Shown here: positions 1-9,991 of the stretch, piece after piece | How the letters are laid out: every line of letters begins with the position of its first letter | How positions within the stretch are numbered: the first letter of the stretch is position 1 | Program-made: the position numbers and the translations under genes | NCBI RefSeq assembly: GCF_028288465.1 | Contig: NZ_JAQBNR010000022.1 | Span: forward strand, 1-64,000 | Direction of reading: 5' to 3' | DNA from: Ferruginibacter sp. | Lineage (GTDB): Bacteria; Bacteroidota; Bacteroidia; Chitinophagales; Chitinophagaceae | Length of the DNA: 64,000 bases | The notes under the pieces: model-generated | Told to the model about the DNA's origin: nothing | The model's input: the letters and a program-made list of their open reading frames with translations, nothing else | Databases searched by the model: none

Positions 1-22
1 CCGGTAGTTAGAGTTTTCTAAG

Positions 23-961
23 TTAATCATCTTTTGTTTTTTCAACTATTTTATCCACTAAACGGCTCTCTTCAATTTTTGGATGATTTTCGTTCGCCGT
101 TTGTGGATAAAGCGATGGTACATTCAATGAGCCTTTGTAATACTGAGCTGCATATCTCCATGGAGATTGATATCCTAATGATTTATGCGGTCTTTCTTCG
201 TTGTAATCGAGCCGCCATTCTTCGCTTAAGCATCGTACTTCAGCGAGACTGTTGAACAGGTAAGCATTCAGTAGTTCTCTTCGCATGCTACCATTTTTTC
301 TTTCTATGTAGGCATTTTGCATTGGTCTTCCGGGCTGGATAAACTGCAGGGTGATCTGCCTTGTTTTATCGTTGCACCATTGCTCCAGTTTGTGACTGAT
401 AAATTCTGGGCCGTTATCACAACGGATGTTCGCAGGCTTGCCCCGTTGTAATACCAGGCGCTCCAGGACTCTTATTACCCTTAAGGATGGCAAAGAAGTA
501 TCCACCTCAATGGCTAAGGACTCACGGTTAAAATCATCTATGATATTCAATAAGCGGAACTTCCTGCCGTCCACCAGGCTATCACTCATAAAGTCAATGC
601 TCCATACCTGGTTGGGAGCTGTAGGTACCATCAATGCCTGTTTAATTCTTTCAGGCAAACGCTTTTTAGCTCGGCGCCGGATATTTAATTTCATGGCTGT
701 ATACACTCTGTAAATACGTTTATGATTCCATACATAGCCTTTGTTCCAAAGACGGTAACAACATTGCCAGTAGCCGATCGCTACATGCTTAGTGGTTAAG
801 GCTGTTAATGCATCCTGTAGCTCGGTATCATTTTTTGGTTTGGTTTTATACTGACAGGTAGTTCGGGATATCCCAATCAGTTTACACGCCTTGCGGTTAC
901 TTAACTCTTCGCTGACTAAATGCTCTACAGCTTCCCGTTTCTCCTGAGGCGTTAAAACTTT
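23..961 (-). CDS. IS3-family transposase OrfB (DDE integrase domain)
   Basis: This is the catalytic half of the IS3 transposase, made as an OrfAB fusion by -1 frameshifting. The frame is open from just after a TGA at 965-967 down to TAA at 23-25, about 312 codons. It has no obvious start of its own; a GTG near 706 is internal. The N-terminal part (KREAVEHLVSEELSNRKACKL) is the helical region usual before the IS3 core. The rve/DDE core follows: WSIDFMSD (first Asp), CDNGPEF (second Asp) and YIERKNGSMR (Glu). The C-terminus has the usual YNEERPHKSLGYQSP. No disruption is visible. Confidence 0.85.
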   Translation of the reverse strand, partial: KVLTPQEKREAVEHLVSEELSNRKACKLIGISRTTCQYKTKPKNDTELQDALTALTTKHVAIGYWQCCYRLWNKGYVWNHKRIYRVYTAMKLNIRRRAKKRLPERIKQALMVPTAPNQVWSIDFMSDSLVDGRKFRLLNIIDDFNRESLAIEVDTSLPSLRVIRVLERLVLQRGKPANIRCDNGPEFISHKLEQWCNDKTRQITLQFIQPGRPMQNAYIERKNGSMRRELLNAYLFNSLAEVRCLSEEWRLDYNEERPHKSLGYQSPWRYAAQYYKGSLNVPSLYPQTANENHPKIEESRLVDKIVEKTKDD

Positions 962-1215
962 TTTTCAATAAGGCTTTTTAATGCACGGTTTTCCATACTG
1001 GCTTCCGCATACATGCTTTTGAGTTGGGCATTTTCGGCTTCCAGTTCCTTCATCCGTTTTACATCGCTGGCTTCCATGCCGCCATACTTTGCTTTCCAAT
1101 TGTAAAAAGTAGCATCGCTGATGCCTATTTCACGGCAAATGTCTTTAACAGCTATGCCAGCTTCCTGTTTCTTGATGGTAGCCACTATTTGGCTTTCGGT
1201 AAATCTTTTCTTCAT
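952..1215 (-). CDS. IS3-family transposase OrfA (HTH)
   Basis: An 87-aa helix-turn-helix protein of the HTH_8/IS3 OrfA type. It starts MKKRFTESQIVATIKKQEAG, continues with the recognition helix region (CREIGISDATFYNWKAKYGG), and ends in a leucine-zipper-like helix (ELEAENAQLKSMYAEASMENRALKSLI). OrfA binds the IS ends and supplies the DNA-binding half of the OrfAB fusion. Its last codons, GAA AAA AAG TTT TAA, contain the slippery heptamer, and the frame overlaps orfB by a few codons. Confidence 0.88.
   Translation of the reverse strand: MKKRFTESQIVATIKKQEAGIAVKDICREIGISDATFYNWKAKYGGMEASDVKRMKELEAENAQLKSMYAEASMENRALKSLIEKKF
958..964 (-). other. Programmed -1 frameshift site A_AAA_AAG
   Basis: On the minus strand the end of orfA reads GAA AAA AAG TTT TAA. 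The heptamer A AAA AAG is the canonical -1 slippery sequence of IS3 elements. A slip of one base there continues into orfB as ...S-L-I-E-K-K-V-L-T-P-Q-E-K. This explains why orfB lacks its own start. Confidence 0.8.
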
Positions 1216-1262
1216 GATTGTAAAAATTTAAAGTTAATAAAAGTGTTTATTAACTCTAACTG

Positions 1263-1862
1263 TCACGGCCGAGGAATGGGGAAGCTTACAATGGAATTAA
1301 ACTCAATAAATGAATTATATATATTTTGTGTGTTTACAAATGCAAACCTAGGAGAAACAATGCAATTCTATAGTAAAGATGTTATTAGTATAGTGTTTAC
1401 TCACCCCCTGTTTCCCATAGCATTTTAATGCTGATTAAGAGCACCTTGTTCATTATACCTTTAAACAAATTTTGTTATTTTAATTTCAAAGCGAAATCAC
1501 TGGTCTGTTGGCATAGGCTTCTGGGTATCCTTCTGTCTACTTGTTTTCGCTGCCCCGCCTTCGACGCTTGTTCGACACATGTTCGGTAAATACTGAATCT
1601 GTATCGAAGCATTCCCGAACAAGAACTGAACAATACACACGTCATTACGACCATTTGTGCGCTTCCCCTATATGTTTTCAGACGGGCGTTGGTGGTGCAA
1701 ATTGCTTCATTCTATAAATAACCTTTTGCTTATTCTCACTAAGAAGTAAGTCCATATAATTTAATAAGTCCTGTTTTTTAAGAAACATTTCAATAAATTA
1801 CAATTTGCGGTGTTTGTTTATACTCTGAGAAGCACTTGAACGTTGTAAAAAGCGATCAACGA
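1263..1862. other. Intergenic region, no gene recognised
   Basis: About 600 bases between the IS3 element and the giant sensor kinase. No convincing coding frame was seen. Around 1558-1640 there is a TTCGACAC / GTTCGGTAAATACTGAA stretch that resembles one at 63,708-63,750 (TTCGACACTCCTTCGCTAAATACCGAACAGG). It may be a dispersed short repeat. The 100 bases before the kinase gene are AT-rich and probably contain its promoter, but no clear TAnnTTTG element was assigned. Confidence 0.4.
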
Positions 1863-4800
1863 ATGCTTACTGTAAACAAGTATCTTACTAAATTATTTTA
1901 TTCAACTATAACTATGATGCCAGAACCTGCTATTTATCAATCGGTTTTCGATAATTCCTATATTGCTATTTTATTAACACAACCTGACGGCACCATAATA
2001 AAAGCCAATAAGGCTGCCTGTAAACTATTTGCTTATAGTGAAGATGAACTAAAGCAACTGGGCAGGCAGGGTATTATTGATCAAAGCGAAAAGATAGTGG
2101 AAGAAAAATTAAAAGAAAGAAAGGAAAATGGTTTTGCGACTGGAGAATTTACGGGAATAAAAAAAAATGGCAGCCGGATCAGGCTTGAATTTTCTTCAAC
2201 CCTTCTCTATGGCGGCGAAGGGGAGGAATTGACGTCAACCACTATGTTGGATATAACGGATAGAAAAAAAACAGAGCAGGAAATGTCGTTGCTAATCAAT
2301 AATACAGCAGAAGCATTTGTGTTAGTGGATAAAGAACTTCATGTTATTTCTTTTAATAAGCAATTCGAAAATCTATATAAAAAATATCTTCACCTGGATG
2401 TGAAAAAAGGGCAGTTAATACTGGATTATGCCCAGCCCGAAAGACGCGAAGAACTGAAGAATGTATATACCCGGGTACTCGCCGGCAATGCTGAAAAATC
2501 CGAGGTTGTTGTGACTGGTCCGGATGGAATGACCTGCTTTTTTGGTATTCAATTTTCCCCGGCTAAAGATGATAGCCATTCAATCATCGGCGTTTTTATA
2601 ACGGCCCTGGATATTACAGAAGAAAAAAAAATGCAGCAACAGCAAGATGAATTACTAAAAGAATTGTCCGAAAGGAATGCATTTATTGAAACCATCCTGC
2701 AGCACCTGCCGATCGGCATTGCTGTCAATAAAATGGATGATGGTAGCGCCACGATCGTTAATACTAAATTCAGTGAAATTTATGGATGGGATGCCGGTCA
2801 ATTAACAGATACTGACAGTTTTTTTAGAAATGTATATCCCGAGGAAGGCTATCGAAAACTGATCACAAAAAGAATTGTAGATGATATACAAAGCGGTGAC
2901 CCGGAACGGATGGCTTGGAAGGGTATCGGTATTACTACCCAAAACGGCGAACACAAATTTGTTAATGCTAAAAACATTCCTCTTCCGCAACAAAACCTGA
3001 TGATTTCTACCGTGATGGATGTTACCCATGAATTTGAACAGGCGGCCAAAATCAATCGCAATAAACAAAACCAGGAGGCCATTATCAATGGCACTCAGGA
3101 TTTGATTTGGTCGGTAGATAACAGCTACCGTATAATTACCGCTAACAAGGCCTATTTGGAAAGGATGCAAATAGCCACTTCGAAAATTCCCGCAGAGGGC
3201 GATTCGGTTTTTGTAGAAGCCTTTGGGGGTGAATTAAATAATAAATGGAAGGCCTTTTATAAAAGAGCCTTATCCGGAGAAAGATTCGCTGTCAAAGAAC
3301 AGGTATATAACCCGCTAAAACAGCAAATGGAATATGGCTTGATTTCCTTTAACCCAATGTATGATAGTGCCGGCGAAATTTTTGGCGTCGCCTGTTTTTC
3401 AAAAGACATTACCCCCGAGACCCTCAATACACAGGCACTTGCCCGGGAAAAAGAAAAAATGGATGCCATCATGGAGTCTTCCCTGGATATAATTTGTGCA
3501 GTGGATGCCAACGGGCTCATTGTGCAGGTGAGCGCCGCGGCTGAAACCATATGGGGCTATACCCCGGCAGAGATGATTGGCAAAGGCTTTATTGATTTTG
3601 TATATGAAGGCGACCGTACTGCGTCCCTGCTTGCTGCCGCTGAGGTAAAGGCAGGCAATAGTAAAAATAACTTTGAAAACCGGTATGTTAAAAAGGATGG
3701 GTCGTTGGTAACCATGCAATGGTCAGCCAAATGGGATGAAAAAACACAAACCCGGTATGCTGTCGCCAGGGATGTAACGGAAAAGAAAAAGCAGGAAATG
3801 ATGCTGCTTGAATCTGAAAAGAAATATAAAAACCTTTTTGAAAACAATCCCGCCCCCATGATCATCTGGGATTTTGAAACGCTACAAATTATTGACTGCA
3901 ACGAGGAAGCCTTACTAAAATATGGTTTTACCCGAACGGAATTTTTACAACTAACCATCAAAGACTTAAGGCCCGAAGAAGATATTCCACTGATTGAAGC
4001 AGCGGTAAAGTCAGAACAATACTATGGAACTATTCATAAAAAAATATGGCGCCATAAAAAGAAAAATGGAGAGATACTATTTATGGATGTGAATGGGCAT
4101 TTGATGGAGTATAATGGCAGAAAAGTAGCACTGGTAATGTTAAATGATTTAACTGAAAAATTAAAAGCCGAAGAACAAAAAGAATTTGAGAAAAGAGATA
4201 AAGAAGCACTTATTAACAGTACTGATGACCTAATCTGGAGTGTGAGCAAAAGTTATAAACTGATTGCTGCAAACCAGGCATTCCTTAAAAATTTTCACCT
4301 GCAAACAGCAGCTTTGCTTAAACCCGGTGACAGTTTATTGCTGGAAACTTTTTTTCCGGAAGACTTGCTGCTTTTTTGGAAAGAAGTATATCAGCGGGCA
4401 TTGTCTGGAGAAGCTTATAAATTAGAATTATATAGCCCGGCAAAAGGTGAGATAGATGAAACCTGGTGGGACATTAATTTTAACCCGATATACAAAGAGC
4501 AGTTGGTGGTTGGTATTGCCTGTTATGCCAGGAACATAACAGCATACAAAATATCAGAGCAAAAAACAAGAGAAAGCGAATTTCGTTACCGTACCCTTAT
4601 CGAGCAGGCTACTGATGCAATCTGTATTACGGATGCTACCATGCATTTTATTGATGCCAATCCCGCCTGCTGCCAGCTTTCGGGATATTCCAGAGAAGAA
4701 ATATTAATGCTTTCACTGCCTGATATTTTATTTAAAGAAGATCTTGTTGCCAATCCTTTTAAAACGGCAGAAGCGGCATCAGGAGAAACAGTAAGAAACG

Positions 4801-7800
4801 AGCGGAGTATGAGGCGAAAAGACGGCAGGGCTGTCGCTATGGAAGTAAGCACTAAAAAGCTGGAAGATGGAAGATTTATTATGTTTGGGCACGACATATC
4901 GGAACGAAAAAAAGCGGAACAGGCATTACAACATTCTGAAGAAAAATATCGCCTCTTATTTTACAATAGTCCATTACCTAAATGTATCTATGAAGTTCAA
5001 ACCTGTAATATTATTGATGTAAATGAAATGGCAGTTATACACTATGGTTATAGCAGAGAAGAATTTCTCCATATGAATGTTAAAGATTTACAAGTAGCCG
5101 GTGATTTGCATCAGGCAATGGAAATAATTGACAACAGGAAAATTGCTACCGGCGTGTTTCATTCACCCATATTGAGACATCGCAAAAAAAATGGAGAAGT
5201 TATACAGGTAGAAGTGACAGGGCATCAGCTCTATTACGAAGGCCGCGATTGTATGTTAGTGGTATGCAATGATGTAACTGAAAGAGAACTGACGTTGAAT
5301 GTACTAATGGACAGGGAAGCTAAACTGGAGACAGCGCAGCAAATTGCCAAACTGGGTTATTGGCAGCTTGATGTAGCAAGCAATGCATTGAATTGGTCAA
5401 AGGAGATATTTAAAATTTGGAATAGTGTAGAAAAAAATCAGCCGGATTTCAATACGTTTCTTTCCAGCATACATCCTGATGACCGCAAAGCATTTATAAT
5501 TGCACAAATTGCCGCACTAAGTGATGCTAAAAAGCTGGATTTCCAGCATAGAATAGTATTGCCTGATGGCTCGATAAAATGGGTGCATGAAAAGGGCAAG
5601 CCGGTAAAAAATAATACGGGTAAAGTTATTTTTTTAACAGGAACAGTACAGGATATTACGGCGCAAAAATTATTGGAAATATCATTGAGTGAAAGTAACC
5701 GGCGGTACCGTTATGTAACTAAAGCTACCTCAGATGCAATATGGGATTGGGATTTAAACACCGGATTAATCTATTGGGGAGAGGCTATTGAAACAATATT
5801 TGGCTATCCACCACGGGACATCAACAGCGATCATAATTTTTGGAAAGCAAATATCCACCCGGAAGATCTGACAAAAGTACTACAGGATATCCATGTTATC
5901 CTTGGAGGCAATCAGACAAAGTGGGAGGCAGAATACCGGTTTCTAAAAGCAAATAAGGAGTATGCTTACGTATTGAACAAAGGTGTTGTTATAAGGGATC
6001 GTGAGAGTAAAGCAGTCCGGATGGTGGGTGCCATGCAGGATATTACCAAACAAAAGCAAAAAGAAGAGCACCTGAAATTATTGGAATCCGTTATTGTCAA
6101 TGCCAGTGATGCCGTTATGATAACTACTGCAGAACCTTTCGACGAACCAGGGCAGCAAATTGTTTTCGTAAACGAAGCCTTCACCCAAATGACGGGTTAT
6201 ACTGCTGAAGAAGTAGCAGGTAAAACCCCCAGGATATTACAGGGACCTAAATCGGATGGACTAGAACTGAAACGTCTGGGCGAAGCAATACGACGATGGG
6301 AATGTTGTGAAATTACAACAATCAATTACAAAAAAAATGGTGAACCTTTCTGGGTTAATATATCGGTAAGCCCTGTGGCAAATGATAAAGGTTGGTTTAC
6401 CCATTTTATAGCAATTGAAAGAGATGTAACTGTACAGAAAAAAGAAGAAGCCGAAAACATTTTACTGTCTGAAGTAAGCAAGTTATTTAATGAACCAATT
6501 GTTTTAAATGAAATTTTGCAAAAGTTGGCCAGGCAACTGGTTGTGTTTGGAGAGTTCAGTATTTCCGAAATCTGGTTAGTGGGCACTGATCAAAAGAGAA
6601 TTAACCGGGTTGCCAATTTTCCTATTGATAAAACGATACCCGGCTTTTATGACGACAGTCATGATACAATTAGTTTTGCCAGGGGCATTGGTTTACCTGG
6701 TATTACCTGGCAAACCAATACCACCCAATTGTGGCAGATACTAGAAGATGATAACAGGCTCATTCAAAATGCTGCTTTCCCAAAACCCGGACTACATAGT
6801 ACCTACGGTTTACCCATCACTTACAAAGGAGAAGTAATTGGAGTTTTCGTTTTATCGCTGTCAAAAGATGAAGCAGCATCAGGTGTATTCGCTCCTTTGT
6901 TTAATAATCTGGGAGCATATACCGGAGCTGAAATAAGACGTAAACAACTGGAGCAGGAATTACACCAGATATTTAATGCAGCTCCCGACATTATTTGCGT
7001 AATAGGTACCGACGGGTATTTCAAAAAAATTAACCCCGCCATCTGCCTGATACTTGAATACACCGAGGCCGAACTACTATCAGTTCCATTCGTCCAGTTT
7101 ATTCATCCGGAAGACAGGGAGAAGACAGACAATGATGTAAAAACCCTTGGGAAAGGAGTATCATCTTTATATTTTGAAAACCGCTACATCACTAAATCCG
7201 GTAAAATAAAATGGCTGGCCTGGAGTGCAACCCGCTCTGCGGAAGACGGGGTTCTGTTTAGCGTAGCAAAAAATATCACGGATAAAAAAGAACTAGAAAA
7301 TCTATTAAATAAAGCGAATACCCTCGCCAGGATAGGAAGTTGGGAATTAGACCTGGAAAAACATAAACTGTTCTGGTCAGCAATCACCAGAGAAATTCAT
7401 GAAGCTGTACCAGGGTTTGAACCCGATCTGGTAACAACGATCATGGCGTATAAGGAGGGTAAAAACCGGGAATTGATGACCAAAAGAATTCAGGAGGCCA
7501 TTACAAATGGTATTCCATGGGATGTAGAGCTGGAAATAATAACTGAAAAAGGAAATGAGAAATGGATACGCTCTATTGGAGAAACAGAATTTGTCAATGG
7601 CAAATGTGTGCGGCTATACGGCAGTCTGCAGGATATTGACGAAAGAAAAAAGGCACAGGAAAATATAAGGCTGAGCGAGGAAAGAAGGGAACTCATTATG
7701 AATTCAGCACTGGATGCCATTATTTGTATCGATGCAAAAGGGCTGGTTACTTTTTGGAATCCCCAGGCTGAAAGCATTTTTGGCTGGAATGAAAGTGAAG

Positions 7801-8774
7801 TGATGGGCAGGGTACTTTCGGATTTTATCATACCCGAAATATACCGTGCCCGTCACAACGAGGGAATGATTAATTATTTAAAAACAGGTATCGGACCTGC
7901 ATTGAATGTACTGTTGCAATTACACGCGGTCAAAAGAAGCGGAGAGGAATTTCCGATCGAGTTAACGGTACTTCCCATTCAACAGGAGGGTGAAGAATTC
8001 TTTTGTGCTTTTATCAGGGATATTACAGAACGGAAACGTTCAGAAAATCAACTGATCACACTCAACGAAAATTTACAAAAACAAGCACAAGCCTTATCTA
8101 ATTCCAATAAGGAGCTGGAGCAATTTGCTTTTGTTACTTCTCACGATCTGCAGGAACCACTCCGCATGATAACCAGTTTTTTAGGACTTTTGGAAAAAAA
8201 ATACAATGGTATCATTGATGATAATGGGCAAAAATACATTGATTTCGCCGTTGATGGAGCTCAACGTATGCGGCAGATTATACTTGATTTACTTGAGTTT
8301 TCAAGAGTTGGCAGAATAGAACATGAATTGGAAAATATTGATTTGAATGTGTTGATTGATGAAATATTGGTATTATTTAGAAAACAGGTAAAGGAAAAAA
8401 ATGCAGTGATCAGTGTTGCCCCACTGCCTTTACTGAAAGCGCACAGATCCCCAATACAACAAGTATTTCGGAATATTATTGGAAATGCTTTGAAATACGG
8501 AAGCGAGGCCAGACCTGTTGTAGTTGATATTAAAGTGGAAGACTTACATGATCACTGGCAATTTTCTGTTGCCGATAATGGTATAGGGATAGATAAGGAA
8601 TATTTCGACAGAATCTTTATCATTTTTCAACGGCTGCATAATAAAAATGAATATTCGGGAACCGGTATTGGCCTTGCCATTACCAAAAAAATTATAGAGA
8701 ACTTTGGCGGCAGTATTTGGCTTGAGTCAGAAGTGGATAAAGGCAGCACTTTTTATTTTACTTTGCCAAAATAA
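1863..8774 (+). CDS. Giant soluble multi-PAS/GAF sensor histidine kinase
   Basis: A sensor kinase of about 2300 residues with no membrane segment or signal peptide, so a cytoplasmic sensor. By eye it holds 15 PAS/PAC units in series (12, then one GAF at roughly residues 1529-1700, then 3 more), most ending in a D(I/V)T(E/D)(R/K)K-type linker. The C-terminus carries HisKA (SHDLQEPLRMI, phospho-His near residue 2094) and HATPase_c (NIIGNALKYG, DNGIGID, GTGIGLAI). No receiver domain is attached, so phosphate must go to a separate regulator. PAS units 4 and 7, 5 and 13, and 6 and 9 resemble each other, pointing to internal duplication. PAS 12 has a LOV-like PRILQGP but lacks the photoactive Cys. 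The frame also has a TTG at 1836 and an ATG pair at 1914; 1863 was chosen as the first ATG. It lies 8 bases upstream of another kinase gene. Confidence 0.93.
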   Translation: MLTVNKYLTKLFYSTITMMPEPAIYQSVFDNSYIAILLTQPDGTIIKANKAACKLFAYSEDELKQLGRQGIIDQSEKIVEEKLKERKENGFATGEFTGIKKNGSRIRLEFSSTLLYGGEGEELTSTTMLDITDRKKTEQEMSLLINNTAEAFVLVDKELHVISFNKQFENLYKKYLHLDVKKGQLILDYAQPERREELKNVYTRVLAGNAEKSEVVVTGPDGMTCFFGIQFSPAKDDSHSIIGVFITALDITEEKKMQQQQDELLKELSERNAFIETILQHLPIGIAVNKMDDGSATIVNTKFSEIYGWDAGQLTDTDSFFRNVYPEEGYRKLITKRIVDDIQSGDPERMAWKGIGITTQNGEHKFVNAKNIPLPQQNLMISTVMDVTHEFEQAAKINRNKQNQEAIINGTQDLIWSVDNSYRIITANKAYLERMQIATSKIPAEGDSVFVEAFGGELNNKWKAFYKRALSGERFAVKEQVYNPLKQQMEYGLISFNPMYDSAGEIFGVACFSKDITPETLNTQALAREKEKMDAIMESSLDIICAVDANGLIVQVSAAAETIWGYTPAEMIGKGFIDFVYEGDRTASLLAAAEVKAGNSKNNFENRYVKKDGSLVTMQWSAKWDEKTQTRYAVARDVTEKKKQEMMLLESEKKYKNLFENNPAPMIIWDFETLQIIDCNEEALLKYGFTRTEFLQLTIKDLRPEEDIPLIEAAVKSEQYYGTIHKKIWRHKKKNGEILFMDVNGHLMEYNGRKVALVMLNDLTEKLKAEEQKEFEKRDKEALINSTDDLIWSVSKSYKLIAANQAFLKNFHLQTAALLKPGDSLLLETFFPEDLLLFWKEVYQRALSGEAYKLELYSPAKGEIDETWWDINFNPIYKEQLVVGIACYARNITAYKISEQKTRESEFRYRTLIEQATDAICITDATMHFIDANPACCQLSGYSREEILMLSLPDILFKEDLVANPFKTAEAASGETVRNERSMRRKDGRAVAMEVSTKKLEDGRFIMFGHDISERKKAEQALQHSEEKYRLLFYNSPLPKCIYEVQTCNIIDVNEMAVIHYGYSREEFLHMNVKDLQVAGDLHQAMEIIDNRKIATGVFHSPILRHRKKNGEVIQVEVTGHQLYYEGRDCMLVVCNDVTERELTLNVLMDREAKLETAQQIAKLGYWQLDVASNALNWSKEIFKIWNSVEKNQPDFNTFLSSIHPDDRKAFIIAQIAALSDAKKLDFQHRIVLPDGSIKWVHEKGKPVKNNTGKVIFLTGTVQDITAQKLLEISLSESNRRYRYVTKATSDAIWDWDLNTGLIYWGEAIETIFGYPPRDINSDHNFWKANIHPEDLTKVLQDIHVILGGNQTKWEAEYRFLKANKEYAYVLNKGVVIRDRESKAVRMVGAMQDITKQKQKEEHLKLLESVIVNASDAVMITTAEPFDEPGQQIVFVNEAFTQMTGYTAEEVAGKTPRILQGPKSDGLELKRLGEAIRRWECCEITTINYKKNGEPFWVNISVSPVANDKGWFTHFIAIERDVTVQKKEEAENILLSEVSKLFNEPIVLNEILQKLARQLVVFGEFSISEIWLVGTDQKRINRVANFPIDKTIPGFYDDSHDTISFARGIGLPGITWQTNTTQLWQILEDDNRLIQNAAFPKPGLHSTYGLPITYKGEVIGVFVLSLSKDEAASGVFAPLFNNLGAYTGAEIRRKQLEQELHQIFNAAPDIICVIGTDGYFKKINPAICLILEYTEAELLSVPFVQFIHPEDREKTDNDVKTLGKGVSSLYFENRYITKSGKIKWLAWSATRSAEDGVLFSVAKNITDKKELENLLNKANTLARIGSWELDLEKHKLFWSAITREIHEAVPGFEPDLVTTIMAYKEGKNRELMTKRIQEAITNGIPWDVELEIITEKGNEKWIRSIGETEFVNGKCVRLYGSLQDIDERKKAQENIRLSEERRELIMNSALDAIICIDAKGLVTFWNPQAESIFGWNESEVMGRVLSDFIIPEIYRARHNEGMINYLKTGIGPALNVLLQLHAVKRSGEEFPIELTVLPIQQEGEEFFCAFIRDITERKRSENQLITLNENLQKQAQALSNSNKELEQFAFVTSHDLQEPLRMITSFLGLLEKKYNGIIDDNGQKYIDFAVDGAQRMRQIILDLLEFSRVGRIEHELENIDLNVLIDEILVLFRKQVKEKNAVISVAPLPLLKAHRSPIQQVFRNIIGNALKYGSEARPVVVDIKVEDLHDHWQFSVADNGIGIDKEYFDRIFIIFQRLHNKNEYSGTGIGLAITKKIIENFGGSIWLESEVDKGSTFYFTLPK

Positions 8775-8782
8775 TAAATCCG

Positions 8783-9991
8783 ATGAAAAAACCGATTATT
8801 CCTGAAAACGAATCAGAAAGATTAAAAGTGCTGCACAGTTACGATATTTTAGATACGCTGTCCGAAGCTGAGTTTGACGATATTACCAGCATTGCATCCA
8901 TTATTTGCGATACACCTATCTCGGCAATTACATTGATCGACAAAGACAGACAGTTTTTTAAATCTAAAATTGGGCTGGAAGAAATACAGACACCGAGAGA
9001 TATTGCTTTTTGCGCACACGCCATTAATAACCCGTCAGAACTGATGATTGTTCCTGATGCCAGAGAAGACATTCGTTTTACAGACAATCCGCTGGTAACA
9101 GGCCATCCTCATATAGTTTTTTATGCGGGCATGCCATTAGTGACTCCCGGGGGTTATGCACTGGGTACTATTTGTGTAATCGATCATCAGGTAAGAGACC
9201 TTTCCGCTAATCAGAAAAAAGCAATGCGTAGCCTGGCCAACCAAGTGGTGCTGTTGCTTGAACTGCGCACTAAAAATGAGCTGCTACTAAAGTCTGAAAA
9301 AAAGGCAGACGCACTGGCCAAAGAAATGGAATTATTCGTATATATGGCTTCTCACGATCTGCAGGAGCCTCTGCGGATGATAACCAGTTTTATGGATTTG
9401 CTGAAGAAAAATTACGGGAAACAGTTGGATCAGAACGCCAATACATACATTAGTTTTGCAACCGACGGTGGCAAAAGAATGCAGAAACTGGTAGGTGGTT
9501 TACTGGACTTATCCCGGACAAACAGCACCAATAAGCTGAAAACGCTGACGAACCTGGAAGATACATTGAAAGAGGCCCTTCAAAATATATCAACTCTGCT
9601 TAAGGAAAAGAATGCTAAAATAATCAGGTCTACACCATTACCAGTACTGGAGGTTTATGGAGAAGATATTGGCCGGCTGTTCCAAAATATTTTAAGTAAT
9701 GCGGTTAAATTCAGCATTACAAATGTTCCTCCTATTGTAAAAATCGCGGCAGTTGAGCAGGATGGCGAGTGGCTGTTTAGTATTGAGGACAATGGTATTG
9801 GAATGAAGGCGGTAGACATTGAAAAGATATTTGAAATCTTTGCCCGGTTGCATTCCCAGAGCGATTATCAGGGAAGTGGAATTGGATTGTCGATTTGTAA
9901 AAAGGTTGTTGAGGGCCATGGTGGCAGAATATGGGCAACATCTGAAGAAGGCAAAGGAAGCATTTTTTATTTCACCATCCCCCATCCATAA
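8783..9991 (+). CDS. GAF-domain sensor histidine kinase
   Basis: A 402-aa soluble histidine kinase. The N-terminal GAF domain (about residues 20-165; typical opening ERLKVLHSYDILDT and PRDIAFCAHAI) is of the kind fused to kinases and cyclases. HisKA follows with ASHDLQEPLRMI (His191), then HATPase_c (NILSNAVKFS, DNGIGM, GSGIGLSICKK). The kinase core is strikingly close to that of the preceding giant kinase: same H-box, same MITSF motif, same spacing. This suggests duplication in place. The 8-base gap implies co-transcription. No response regulator is adjacent, so the phosphorelay target is unknown. Confidence 0.93.
   Translation: MKKPIIPENESERLKVLHSYDILDTLSEAEFDDITSIASIICDTPISAITLIDKDRQFFKSKIGLEEIQTPRDIAFCAHAINNPSELMIVPDAREDIRFTDNPLVTGHPHIVFYAGMPLVTPGGYALGTICVIDHQVRDLSANQKKAMRSLANQVVLLLELRTKNELLLKSEKKADALAKEMELFVYMASHDLQEPLRMITSFMDLLKKNYGKQLDQNANTYISFATDGGKRMQKLVGGLLDLSRTNSTNKLKTLTNLEDTLKEALQNISTLLKEKNAKIIRSTPLPVLEVYGEDIGRLFQNILSNAVKFSITNVPPIVKIAAVEQDGEWLFSIEDNGIGMKAVDIEKIFEIFARLHSQSDYQGSGIGLSICKKVVEGHGGRIWATSEEGKGSIFYFTIPHP

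Larger units (their letters stand above)
5..1262 (-). mobile_element. IS3-family insertion sequence
   Basis: A compact insertion sequence at the window edge with two overlapping reading frames, orfA and orfB, on the minus strand. The ends carry an inverted repeat: AGTTAGAGTT at 6-15 and its complement AACTCTAACT at 1252-1261. The gene arrangement, the A_AAA_AAG slippage site between the frames and the DDE integrase in orfB are typical of IS3. Only four bases lie left of the element, so the target duplication cannot be checked and the exact termini are uncertain by a few bases. Both frames read open apart from the programmed shift, so the element may be active. Confidence 0.85.

Noticed and set aside
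6200..6260. LOV photoreceptor in PAS unit 12 of the giant kinase
   Set aside because: The motif reads PRILQGP where a LOV domain needs NCRFLQ; the flavin-binding Cys is missing.
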